64,000 nt of DNA from Lolium rigidum (taxonomy: Eukaryota > Streptophyta > Magnoliopsida > Poales > Poaceae): contig NC_061514.1 in the NCBI RefSeq assembly GCF_022539505.1, positions 338,937,090-339,001,089 of the forward strand. The letters run 5' to 3'. The number at the start of each line of letters is the position of its first letter. Position 1 is the first letter of the stretch. Below, piece by piece: positions 10,359 to 20,906 of the stretch. Under the pieces are notes generated by a model that had not been told where the DNA came from, searched no databases, and worked only from the letters and a program-made list of their open reading frames with translations. The position numbers and the translations under genes are program-made.

Positions 10359-12026
10359 GAGCATCTCTTGTCGCATCCCCAAACTGTCCTCCAAAGCGAT
10401 TTGGAGCGCGCCGGACAAAAAACGTTCCGAGCCGCGTCTCTCAAAGTCGCTTTTTGTCCAGCGTGGTACGATACGGTGTCCGGCGCCCTGAGCCCATCCC
10501 CGCCCCACAGGGGACGCTCCGGGCACGCCGGACATAACGAAAAGCGAGGCGAGGCGTGGCGGGACCGACGCGCCAGCGCCTCGGAAGCCTAAAACCCCGT
10601 CGCCTACCTTTGGTCAAGCGAGGTTTTAATGGCGTCCCAGTTTTCTCAGACGACGTAGGGATGCGTCTCTTCGTACATGGCCGCGTGGCCGTCCGCGCCG
10701 GCGTTATTGCGTGCAGCCACCCGCTGCCGCTTCGTCTGCCCGCGGCCCTGCGGTTCATCCCAATCTCTCGCCGCTCCCAAATCTTCTCCTCGCCGCCCCC
10801 AGATCTTTTCCTCGCCGTTCAAAGCAATGTCGTCGTCCACCCGCAAGATCGCCGCGGCGAACGGCTTCGGCCGCGGCAGCCTCACCGTGAAGGAGGCGTG
10901 GGCGTTGTACCACGCGGGATATCCCGTCTCGCCGGACATGCGCCTGCCAAGCAGCGGCGGCTGGAAGATGCGCATAGGAGTCCAGACGCGGCCGACCCCG
11001 GGCACGGAGCGCTGGAAGGACGCCATCAGGGCCCGGCGGGCTGAACTCGACGCCGAGGATCGGGCTGATCCGACCTGGGCGGCCAAAAACGACGACGCCT
11101 GGTGGGGCACCTACTTCCAGGCGAAGTACGACATGGAGATGCGCAGCACCACCGGCCTCGTCGGCGGGCCGAACAGCTGGAACAGGGAAGGGCGCACGCT
11201 GTTCTGGGGCGCACCCTGTAGAACGTCGTCCACACCGGTGCTCCAAGGTTGGAGGCGCCGTCCTCCCGCAGCGCAATGGCAGCCGAGGACCGGCCCGATC
11301 GACGCCGTCCTCGTCGTACCGCTCCGCGCCCTACACCGTCCCCAATCGCGTGGTGAAGGAGGAGCCGGCGACGCCCATCAATTCGAGGCGCGGCGACAGC
11401 GGCAGCCGACGTCAGCAAGAGAGGTGCGGCGGCGCCCTCCTCATCCCGAAGCCGGAGGTGAAGGAGGAGCAGGACGACGAGGAAGCGGCGAAGGCGGCGC
11501 TGCTGGCGGAGTACTAGCGACAGCAGCGGCTCATCGCCAGCAGCGACGACCCCGAGGACTGCCCAGGGCTGCGAGCGGCGTACCTGGCGTCGCTGAACAA
11601 CAAGGACGCCTACCTCGACACGGCGATCGCCATGTCCATCCGTGACACCGGTAAGCCGCTCGTGGACCTCACCGACGACGGCGAGGTAGGACCAAGCGGC
11701 CTGGTGAAGGACGAGCCCGACGAGCGCGTCAAGCGGGAAGTCATCACCGACGACATCTACAACTTCCACCAGTACTACGATGCCTCCGTCCGCCGCAAGT
11801 ACTTCTAGATTAGGTTTAGTTTAAATTTAGTCGAATCTCATTCGAATATATGTAATATATGCCAAGTTTGGATAAATTTTATCGAATCTTGCTCAAGTTT
11901 AAAATTTCCGAAATTTTGTTTGGGGGACGCGAATGGGGAGCGACGACCCCCAAACGCGGCACGAACAAAACACGTCCCCCAAACGCTCAATCCGGTGCCG
12001 TTTGGGGGACGCGACTGGAGATGCTT
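10359..12026 (+). mobile_element. PIF/Harbinger-type DNA transposon A (non-autonomous)
   Basis: Imperfect terminal inverted repeats: left GAGCATCTCTTGTCGC, right (reverse complement) AAGCATCTCCAGTCGC. They are flanked by TAA at 10356-10358 and 12027-12029, the 3-bp TWA duplication of this superfamily. The flanking DNA reads as peroxidase promoter on both sides, which confirms the insertion. At 1668 bp it carries one GC-rich gene remnant and no DDE transposase. Subterminal motifs of the CCCCCAAACG type recur near the ends. Confidence 0.85.
10827..11808 (+). pseudogene. element-borne grass-specific ORF of unknown function
   Basis: It starts at ATG 10827 (MSSSTRKIAAANGFGRG) and has the blocks LTVKEAWALYHAGYPVSPDM, LPSSGGWKMR, TWAAKNDDAWWGTYFQAKYD, VGGPNSWNREGRTLFWG and, in a different frame, a C-terminal part ending SVRRKYF with TAG at 11806-11808. 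I recognise this as a recurrent repeat-associated grass protein but know no function. The C-terminal half holds VKEEPA, VKEEQ, VKDEP and VKRE, which resemble SUMO-acceptor motifs (psi-K-x-E). Lesions: a frame change around 11215-11300 and an in-frame TAG at 11515-11517. The start is supported because the region upstream lacks family-like sequence. It sits inside Harbinger element A and may be cargo or an element gene. Confidence 0.6.
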
Positions 12027-12029
12027 TAA

Positions 12030-12039
12030 TGTGTGTCGG
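12030..12039. repeat. 10-bp host remnant between two transposons
   Basis: TGTGTGTCGG is all that separates the two Harbinger elements apart from their target duplications. It matches the proximal promoter copy at about 9565-9575, proving that both elements inserted independently into the same promoter copy. Confidence 0.8.
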
Positions 12040-12042
12040 TTA

Positions 12043-14496
12043 GAGCATCTCCAGTGCGTCTTCCAAAGCATCCCTCAATGGGATTTGGGACGCGTCGGAC
12101 CAGAAATACGTTCCCAGGCGCGTGCCCCAAAGCATATCTTTATCCGGCGCGGCCTAATAAGGTGTCCGGTGCCCCGAGCCCGTCCACGCTACACAGGGGA
12201 TGCTCCGGGCACGCCGGACACAACGAAAAGTGAGACGAGGCGGGACCGATGCGTCATCAGCACAGGAAAAGTTTGTCTCCCTCTCCCGCCAAATCGCACC
12301 TCTCCCGCCACATCGCAGCTCTCCCGCCGCGCATTTCTGCCCTCCCAACACATTTCACCACCTATCCCGCTGATTCATTACTCTCTCCCGCCATCGCTAC
12401 GATGTCCCTCCCACCGCCGCTACCTCTCCCCATCCATGGTGCCGCCGACAGGCCCAAAAAAAGTGCCCAAGAACGCGGCCACCAAGCCGTCGGGCAATGG
12501 GACGAAAGGGGCGAAGGCGCCCGTCGCGAAGCCGCGGAAGGCGCCGGCTCCGAAGAAGAAGCTGGAAGGCTGGACGGACGATCAATGGCAACAAGACTGC
12601 CTGCGCCGCAAGCTTTCGATGGTGGAGCGGAGGAGACGGAGTGTGGCGCAGCAGGAGAACAAGATGGTGGCGGCGTGCGCGCAACAGCACTCGCTGGCCG
12701 CGTGTATCGCGGTCAACAACGCGAGCCCATGGACTGTGTCGGCGCCGGTGTACACTCCAGGAGTGTTGTCTCCGTCGACATCCGGGTTCTACAACGATGA
12801 GCCCTCCGCCACTTCCGGCTGCGTGATGCCAAACTTGTCGCCGCGGTAAGAGGATACGCTGCCACATGGTGGCTTCAACCCCAACACCATGTTCTACTCC
12901 CCGACGTACGAGCATGCGACCCATCGTGAGCCAGGCCACGGTGCGGACATCGTCCCGTTTACGGGCCGCAGTGGCCCGCTCGAATTCGCGAGCACCGTTG
13001 GTGAGGAGGTGGATGTGGAGGAGGAGTAGGAGGAGAGCTAGGAGGGGGTAGACGAAGAGGACGACGACGACGACGAAGAGGACGCGGCGGATGCAGATGA
13101 TCTCGTGGAGGTTGGCGCGGACGGCGTGGGGAAGAAGAAGGCCTCGGGCACACGAGGCCCCAAGTGGACGGTTCTGGAGGATCTATGTCTCTGCGACTCG
13201 TGGGCGACGGTGAGCCATGACTCCATCATCGGCGCCAACCAAAAATACGGAAATTATTGGGCGACGATCAAGGTGGAGTTCGACGAGCGCAAGCTAGTCA
13301 ACGTCGTGTACCGCAAAGTGACAATGAAGAGGATCCAAAAGGCAATGTCGACGCGCTAGGCCATCATCCAGGCGTCGGTGAACTCGTTCCATGGGTACCA
13401 TCACGAGGTCGAGACCAGAGCCGACAGCGGTGTGAACATCAGTGACGTGGTACGCCTCTTTCTACGATAATCTTTGGCGCCTAGTTTGTTCGACGATCTA
13501 ATTGCATTTCCTTTGGTTAGTTTGACAAGGCCATGGAGTTGTACCGGAAGTACTCGGAAGGGCATAGGTCTTTCGCACTGATCCATTGCTATAGCAAGCT
13601 CAAAATGAACGAGAAATGGCGGTTGACGCGCTAGATCGTTGTCAAAGGGGAAAGACGTCATTGATCTGGATGCTCCACTGGCAACATCGGCAGGGTGCCC
13701 TATCGGCAATAGGGCTTCCAAGGCCGCCTTGGACGACGCTGCGTCGACCGAGAACACGCTGGTGTCGTTCACGCAGTGCCTCGCCGAGGTCTCCTCGACC
13801 CTGCTCTTCCGCGACAAAAAGACCGACGAAAGATGGGCGGCGCTGCACAAGAGGCAAGAGGAGAAGATGGAGCTCAAGAAACGCAAGGACGACATGTCCC
13901 TGCTGAAGAAGGAATGCCCCCCCCCCCCGCGCCCAGACGCGGGCGGCGCACAACTTCGTTAAAGGCTAGATCCTCAACGACATCGAAACCAAAATGGTGG
14001 CCGAGGTAGCGGCTGCGGCAGCAACCCCAACCCCGGAGCAAAGAGCCGGTAGACGCGTCAGTGGCAGCATCTGCTAGTACACCTTCGTCGGCCTCTGACT
14101 CGGCGCAGCGGCATCGGCCTCTGCCTCGGTGTCGGTGATGGAGCATGCACACTGGGCAGATCCTTACGAGGTCGTCGTGATCGATGGGCCGACGTCGACT
14201 CAGGATGCGCCGTCGGCATCGCAGTCGCCCAACCCCTTCCCCTTCTTCTAATTTACGCTTGTCTGTAATATGACCGCGCGCCCAGTACTTTGACCGCGGC
14301 TACTCTGATCACGAAAACTTCAACATAAACTATCTCGTTTGAATGCAAACTATTTGAATTTCGGTTTGGGGGTGACGTTTGGGGACGCGGCTGAGGTGCG
14401 ACGTCCCCCAAACATAACACAAACGAAACACGTCTTCCAAACGTTCGATCTAACGCTCTTTAGAGAACGCTTTAAGGGACGCGGCTAGAGATACTC
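12043..14496 (+). mobile_element. PIF/Harbinger-type DNA transposon B (ORF1 only)
   Basis: Ends: left GAGCATCTCCAGTGCGTC, right (reverse complement) GAGTATCTCTAGCCGCGTCC, flanked by TTA at 12040-12042 and 14497-14499. Length 2454 bp. The right flank GTGAGTCAAACTGCC continues the peroxidase promoter copy. Subterminal CCCCCAAAC and GTTTGGGG words repeat near both ends. It carries a degraded ORF1 (Myb-like protein) but no recognisable DDE transposase, so it would need help in trans. Confidence 0.85.
12436..14251 (+). pseudogene. Harbinger ORF1: Myb/SANT-like, NAM-associated-domain protein, degraded
   Basis: In active Harbinger elements ORF1 is a DNA-binding partner of the transposase. The frame opens at ATG 12436 (MVPPTGPKKVPK) with a basic Lys/Pro/Ala leader and a WTDDQWQQDCLRRK helix. 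After stops at TAA 12847-12849 and two TAGs near 13027-13041, the same frame continues through an acidic run into a Myb/SANT-like block (GPKWTVLEDLCLCDSWATVS, then GANQKYGNYW; about 13160-13260) up to TAG 13357-13359. A probable intron lies at about 13449-13518. The next exon has MELYRKYSEGHRSFALIHCY, followed in another frame by a Lys/Glu-rich NAM-associated-type tail (KTDERWAALHKRQEEKMELK). A plausible terminal TAA is at 14249-14251. At least four stops and one frameshift make it non-functional. Confidence 0.7.
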
Positions 14497-14499
14497 TTA

Positions 14500-14866
14500 G
14501 TGAGTCAAACTGCCAGCCGGGAAGTGGAGAGCACGTACACAAGTTGATGAGCGTGCATCAATCGCGGTGGCACTAGCTTGATTATATTGCTCCATTATGC
14601 ATACGTACTGCCACTACTTGCATATGATCGAACTGAGGTGTCAACTGGGATTCCATATCCCGCTAAAATCTCACTTGATAATTCATTCTACCTATTCTAG
14701 TGCAACTTTTTTGCCTCAAAATTTATACTACAAACTTCAAAATAAACTGTAAGTGCAACTTAGGTGAAACCCCACTTGATACCATAGATCGAAAACATCA
14801 TATGATCCAACTTAGGACAGATCCCACTTAAATCCCATTTATAATTCGTTTTACATTCTAATGTAA
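14500..14866 (-). repeat. distal copy of the peroxidase promoter, outer part
   Basis: It matches about 9578-9936 almost base for base (GTGCATCAATCGCGGTGG, CTTGATTATATTGCTCCATT, TAATTCATTCTACCTATTCT and so on) with small indels. It resumes directly after the TTA duplication of Harbinger element B. It stays homologous to where the LINE-like tail interrupts the proximal copy, then continues into unrelated DNA. Confidence 0.88.
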
Positions 14867-15677
14867 ATTTTTGCCTAAATATTTGTACTAAAATATTAAA
14901 ATAAACTATAACTGGAATTTAGGTGGAATCCTACTATTAACCCTAGATGTATCAAAATGTGTGGTGTGTGCAATGCATGGCCACTTCTTTTATCATCATC
15001 TAGCCAGTTGGAGAATGATACAACTGCATGATCACATTCCCTCGCTAGTTAAGTAGAGAAATAATTAATCTAACTCAGCTATTGATTGTGGGCCTTTGTG
15101 AGTTGTTGACCGAGGGCATAATATATTACCGGTGCATGATATGCACTGCTTACATAGTTACACTGGTTGGCTCTTGGAGCCTCTAATTTCATTAGCAGGC
15201 CGGGTCTGCAACCTACAATTAATGTTGAACATACTACCCCTCCATCACATGAAAGATGTCTTAGACTACTCTGAATTTGAGGATATATTTTCGTTAACAT
15301 GCTTGATAGGAAGTACTTTTTTTTCCTGTTTACTTGTGAAAAGTTGATGAAAATACAGCGAAGTGAAAGTGTTGTGGATAAAAATTCACGGAACAGTATC
15401 TGCATGAGAAATATACGTTTGTGTTCATTGTCACCGTCAAAGGTTGGAAATACTGTATGCATCGCTGAATTTGAGTCGTACATGTGCAATGAGGCGGACA
15501 GCCGGAGACCCATTTACTTTTACTTATATGCAGACATCACTCGAAGTGCAGGGAACGATATACAGCTAGCCCACGGAGAAACTCGCAACCAATACATGTG
15601 CAGCTAATTGACTACTGGTGCATGCATGTGGAACTAACCACCGGTTGTTACATTAGGATACACTCGTGATCAACCCA
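14867..15677. other. non-coding stretch, nothing recognised
   Basis: AT-rich, with only short random frames on both strands. No terminal repeats or family motifs were seen. Confidence 0.55.
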
Positions 15678-17122
15678 TACTAGTAGAAAAAAAGGTTATC
15701 GTTCGGAGCTTATCTCGATTCACTAGTAGCCCTTCTAAAGGGCCTTTAGTACCGGTTATGGAACCGGTACTAATTATCCGGTACTAAAAGCCTCCCACCA
15801 TTAGTACCGGTTCCTTACGAATCGGTACTAAAGGTTCCTCCACGTGGGCACGGAGGAACCCGTAGGGCTGGAGACTTTTGGTACCGGTTCGTACACGAAC
15901 CGGTATTAAAGCCTGTTTTGTTTAATTTTTTTTTCCATTTTTTCTAATTATTTTTCACACCCTTTTTTTCACGGCCTTTTATTTTTTATTTTTTTCAGAA
16001 TTACTAGTATTTCCGTTAGTCTCTAACTACACTTAATCTCTAGTCAAATTACTTACCCGTAGTCAAACTTCCCGGTCGGTCACCCATCCTCACACTACTC
16101 CCGCACTAGCACGCTTAACTTCCAAGTTCCATCCCGTTCCACTTCCAAGTGCTTCGCGCGCATGTATGTGATAGTAGTATCATATCAATCCTATTAACAT
16201 GTTGCTCGATGTCATCGTTTGAATTCCAAATAATTCTTTTAATAAACAAAAGTAATGATGTAATAATAATGTTGAATAAATAAATAAAATTAACTTTTTT
16301 AATTTTTATTATTTTTAATTATTTTTAAAAAATTTAATATTTTTTGCAAAACCTAAAACTTGAAAAATTGAAAATCTTATAATTTGATAAAAGTAATAGT
16401 AATATGTTAGGACTCAAAAAATCTTATAATTAATATTTTAATTTAAAAAAAATAAAAATATATAAATTTCTAAATTTCTGGAAAAAAAACTAAAATCTTC
16501 CTGCTTTCATATTTTCATTTGGAATTTTGAGAATCTAAAAATTGGCTAACCGGGTAAACCATTTTTCCCAGGATTTTTTTGATATATTATACGTTTTTTT
16601 TCGACGTCGTATGGAAAAGTTATTGCGGTTTTACCATTTTTTTCGACGTCGTATGAAAAAGTGAAAATTCAAATTTGTTAATTTTCCCTAATAGTAGGTT
16701 GCATAACATACAAGAATCTGAAAACATTTATTTTTTGAATTTTCTATCATTTTCTTTTCTATTTTACAGTGTCAAAAAAGGCGATCCACGGGGGGGGGGG
16801 GTGGAGCTGCGTGGGGAGGAAAACCTTAGTACGGTTCGTGTCACGAGCCGTACTAAGGTCTACCTTTAGTATCGGTTCGTGTCACGAACCGGTACTAAAG
16901 GTCTACCCTTTAGTATCGGTTCGTGTCACGAACCGGTACTAAAGGTTTTTAGCTGACGCGAACCCTTTAGTACCGGTTCGTGTCACGAACCGGTATTAAA
17001 GGTCCTTACGAACCGGTACCAAAGGTCTGGGCAGTTCAACCGGTACTAATGCACCCTTTAGTACCGGTTCGTAAGGGAACCGGTATTTATGGCTTAGATG
17101 GATGCCCATTTTTCTACTAGTG
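15678..17122. mobile_element. non-autonomous CACTA element with ACCGGT-type subterminal repeats
   Basis: The right end is TTTTTCTACTAGTG (reverse complement CACTAGTAGAAAAA); the left end reads TACTAGTAGAAAAAAAGG, one base off. Both flanks of the element carry inverted copies of TTTAGTACCGGTTCGTG and ACGAACCGGTACTAAAGG (15740-15910 and 16830-17090), as expected for transposase-binding subterminal repeats. The AT-rich core has no coding potential. No 3-bp target duplication could be matched (CCA against ATT), so one border may have been rearranged. Confidence 0.75.
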
Positions 17123-18144
17123 ATTGTGTTTGGCCCGGGACTAACGTGAGCATTAGTTTCGGTTCCAATAGCTAGGAGACCACACGGGTACGACCAATTT
17201 CAGTCCCGGGTCAAATGGGTTTAGTCTCGGTTGGAGATACCACCTGGGCTACCAACCGAGACTAAAGTCCCCTCCTATATAATCATCATCCCGGCCTTTT
17301 TCTCCCTTGCTCCTCTCTGTTTCTTCCCCGACGAGCTCGAGTTCATGCCCATTTTTCCCACGATTTGTCAAGATTTGACGGTGCCCCATTTATCCTAGGG
17401 TTATAAAAGGTTAGCAACTTCATCATTTCATCTGCGATTGCTAGTTTAGCTCATTTAATGCTCCAGAAGCAGAGAGATTTGTGGATTTTAGTGTATGTGG
17501 GAGTTTATTTGATTTATATGCAATTTGAGCTCAAATAAACTTATGAGTTTGCATATTTGTAGATGTGATTTACTTAGTAATTGATCAAAATGATTGTGGA
17601 GTAGAAAGTTTTTAAATCAGTGCAAAGTTTTTTATTTTTGCAATAATAATATTTATAGCCATATAGTTGTTTTGTTTTCATTCGATGTGTGTTGTAAGTA
17701 TGAGGCATGTTCTTGATTGTTGCAATGGCCGATGATTATTGGCACCATCTAGTGAGAAAGGATGTCATAAGCCTTCGGATGGAGGTAATATGTGGTGTTA
17801 AAATGCACGTGTAGTTCATAATTTAATTATGTATTTGATTCCTATTATTTTTAGCTAGTAGTATGTTGCAGAAGAAAGACACAAAGGTTCCCATGTTATT
17901 TAAAAGTTACAATCCCGTGATTGCATTTAGAGTGTTGGGTGTATTGGGACTAATTTTGGCATCGTGATTGTGTTTCTATTGTATCTCTAGCTAGCTACTC
18001 GACCGAGACATGTTAATTAATTTGGTAACTACTCTATTTTGGTTTAAATATGATGAACTTGTATTAATTTGGTCACTTATCTATTCATGATGTTGTGTAA
18101 TGATTTTTGATATACTTAATTATATAATGCAAATGAACCGGTAA
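17123..18144 (+). mobile_element. 5' region of a degenerate autonomous CACTA
   Basis: It begins with partly palindromic GACTAAA and AGTCCCGG repeats (17130-17275) like CACTA subterminal repeats. A TATA-like CTATATAAT follows (about 17275-17283), then AT-rich leader sequence leading to the transposase N-terminal domain at 18145. The left terminal repeat is missing or replaced by the adjoining element. Confidence 0.5.
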
Positions 18145-18321
18145 TGGATTGACGATGACCGACGCTCTGTCGAGTTCACTAATCGCTTGTATTATTTTAT
18201 CGCTTTGGCTGACGCAAATAAGGGGGGTGGTTTTATGTGTTGTCCATCTGGTGTCTATAAGAATACAAAGGATTACTCTTCCTTAAAAATCCTTCACACT
18301 GATCACCATAGTACAAATTGA
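18145..18321 (+). pseudogene. CACTA transposase N-terminal domain (Transpos_assoc-like) relic
   Basis: The frame starting at W (18145) gives WIDDDRRSVEFTNRLYYFIA, then ALADANKGGGFMCCPSGVYK and DYSSLKILHTDHH. This matches the N-terminal Transposase-associated domain (PF13963) that precedes TNP2 in En/Spm-type elements: W at the start, an EF helix, a FMCCP cysteine pair and a late H motif. It is preceded by TAA at 18142-18144 and ends at TGA 18319-18321, with the catalytic Transposase_21 part absent here. It is too short to be functional. Confidence 0.7.
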
Positions 18322-20538
18322 CAAATATGTAACTGTCGAACCCATGAGGAGCTGAAGGTAAACTATTTATTCTCCAAAGACCTATAATCCACTTGTATGA
18401 CCTTCTATGCAGAGTTAGGATCTATAGTGTGTGTGTGTGTGAAGTGGTTTGATCTATGAAACTATGACTGCTGAAAATAAAATGCAAAGAAGTAAAACTA
18501 ATGCAAGATAAGTAAAGTGATATGAAGTGTAGTAAGAGGAAGTAACTAAAGGGAGTAAGTGTCTTGGCAAATTGCTATTTCATTTATGTCTTTGTCACAA
18601 TTAGTGAAGATTAGTATAGTCTTTTTAGTGTTTTTTTGTAGAGAGCAACCATAGATAGGTGTAACCAATCTTCTCTTTCTTAATAGATGACCCCATTTTC
18701 CTGACCTCACAGCGAGTCACCTAACCTTACTAACAAATTTCATCTCCCCGCGTTGTTCCCAGCCCCACTTCTGAACGAGAGATGCCAAACCCCGCAGGGT
18801 TGGCCCGCTTCCTAACCATGCACGTTCATTCTCCTCTGTTCCTCTTCCTCGGCTAACCGTTGTCGCCGCTATGATTTCTGGATACAAATGCTCCCAATGC
18901 GACGCAAGGCCTCCTCACCATTAATGCTCCTGAAACCGCCCGATGGAGGCATCATTCACCTCAAATCGACGATGCCCGTACCTCTCCCATTCCCACCGAT
19001 TTTCTCAGGTTTAAGCAGCTCTAATACACCCATGTGCGCGCCTTCCCTTTCTCAACGCTTCCCCTCCCGTCCTCCCAATCCATGATGTGCCTCCAGCCCT
19101 CACAAATTGCCTCGCCATCACCTGTTCCTGCAAGGCCAAGATAATCTAGGGCCTCCGCCAATCAGTCCTAACTTATGATGCGTTGACTCCCACGTCAAAG
19201 AGGCATACACTGATCTACGGTATTCCTCCTTTGCCTAATCTTCATCATCCCAAGGAGTCAAGAAAATCTGCCCGGAAAATTGAGGTATTAATTATTGCTT
19301 TGCTTGATCTTTTAATCTCCAACCGATCACCTCTCGTGCAATTCTTGAGTTCTGTTTCGAGATATTAGGGAAACTAGACTAAGGATTGGATTCTCTATAT
19401 CTGCGTTGTTGTTCAGTATAAAATATTGCACTGAACGTCTGAACTCCCATCATGCAATTGTTTACTTCGCTTTCCAGATTGCACAGAAATCAGACTAAGA
19501 ATTGGCATAACTGAGAGAACTACGATGTCGAACAAATCTCTCCTGCACTAGCTACACAAATGGGGCATCCAACAATGCATTCAACGGACCACACATTCCA
19601 ACCTTAAAAATCCACCAAGACCTCTTTATCTCAGGATTATTCATTTCCTCGGTCAGGTTCAGGAGATATGCTAGACTATATTGATGGAGTTTATTGCAAA
19701 CATTTCTTCATGCATCACCAACACAGGGAATATATTTCTAGTTGGATAGCAGCTCTTTCTGATCTGAAATGTGCTTGCGCTGATGAAGGTCTAATAACTG
19801 AAGTTGTCAACATTGTTAAGAATTGCACCTTTTATTCATTATTTCCAAAAATATAAGTAGCCCGGTGAGTACCTCCAACATCGCTTTCTATGAATTATCT
19901 GATATTTTTCTCAAATTTCGGTCTACAACTGTTCTAGGCTGGTGAGATGTAACCTCGCTGGTCTAAATGCTACCTTCAGTTGCTTCTTTTGTTTATACTA
20001 CAGGGCTATATGGGAATATGCTAATTCTGTTTGGATTAACGCCCTTTCCCTGTAAAACTTAAGATCTCCACTGTCTTGCCATTTGTCTTCTCCGCAAATG
20101 CTAATGGTTTGACCTTCCATCTTTTCTACTCTTATTTTAGTACAAGCTTCTCCTACTTCTGACCCTTTCAACAATTTGTCATAAAAATTAGACATCGAGT
20201 GCAAGGCGACTACAAATAAATTTCATGTATAATTAATACAAATTGTTCTTGATAGATAATGATGAAGCATCTTGATTAATCATTTATACAAATAACACCA
20301 CTATCATATACCACTATCAAATTGTTAACTATCTATATGTTTCTTCTATTTTATAGTGCAAGAAATCACAGAAAGGACTATAAGTACCATATGATTGTTT
20401 TCTGATATGTTGCCCTCTGGTGTTAGGAAAAGCAAACAATAGTAACTGCAAAGATACTCAATACTCTTGACGATACAGTAATGCAAATTTTATAATTGAT
20501 ATTGTGTCATAATTTTTACTTCGTGGCATTTTGTACTT
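18322..20538. other. non-coding stretch with a (GT)n microsatellite
   Basis: No family-like protein in six frames; the short frames at 18888-19085 and 19183-19368 have no recognisable motif. A (GT)8-type microsatellite lies at about 18427-18443. It probably includes further CACTA debris, since it follows the transposase relic. Confidence 0.5.
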
Positions 20539-20543
20539 CAATG

Positions 20544-20684
20544 TGAAAGAGCAGAGTCTAAACCTCATGTTTTGTGTGTTTGATGACAACATTTGAATAA
20601 TCTCACCGTGTGCAAAGAGTGTCTTTGATAGATTTGCAAGTGCATGGTGACGTCGCTGGACACGTCAAGATCGGAGGACTGAAC
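20544..20684 (+). repeat. 5' LTR of the Sirevirus, truncated by gap
   Basis: It aligns with the start of the 3' LTR at 24641 (TGAAAGAGCAAAGTCTAAAC against TGAAAGAGCAGAGTCTAAAC, and through GTCAAGATCGGAGGACTGAA) with a few substitutions. Only the first 141 bases remain before the N run. Confidence 0.9.
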
Positions 20685-20784
20685 NNNNNNNNNNNNNNNN
20701 NNNNNNNNNNNNNNNNNNNNNNNNNNNNNNNNNNNNNNNNNNNNNNNNNNNNNNNNNNNNNNNNNNNNNNNNNNNNNNNNNNNN
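20685..20784. other. assembly gap, 100 N
   Basis: Exactly 100 N. The left side is Sirevirus LTR and the right side is the 3' end of an Athila-type LTR, so the gap must hide the rest of the LTR, the 5' half of the Sirevirus and most of the inserted LTR: several kilobases at least. Confidence 0.98.
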
Positions 20785-20905
20785 TGAGCATTTACAGTGA
20801 ATCCTTCATCGAAACTGCTTGTCAACACCTTCTGCTCCTCGTTGGGTTCGACACTCTTATTTATCGAAAGTACTACGATACACCCCCTATACTTGTGGGT
20901 CATCA
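20785..20905 (+). mobile_element. 3' end of an Athila-type LTR inserted in copia pol
   Basis: The sequence (CTCCTCGTTGGGTTCGACAC, then CTATACTTGTGGGTCATCA) is a typical 3' terminus of a Triticeae Athila LTR. It stops with CA at 20905, after which copia coding sequence resumes in frame. Its 5' part and left target duplication are in the gap, so a solo LTR and a longer element cannot be told apart. Confidence 0.6.
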
Positions 20906-20906
20906 A

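Noticed and set aside
10646..11769. Long minus-strand frames across Harbinger element A
   Set aside because: Antisense shadows of the GC-rich ORF; composition is Arg/Pro biased with no motif.
12397..12939. 180-residue Arg-rich minus-strand frame in Harbinger element B
   Set aside because: Antisense of the Lys/Pro/Ala-rich ORF1 leader; no recognisable domain.
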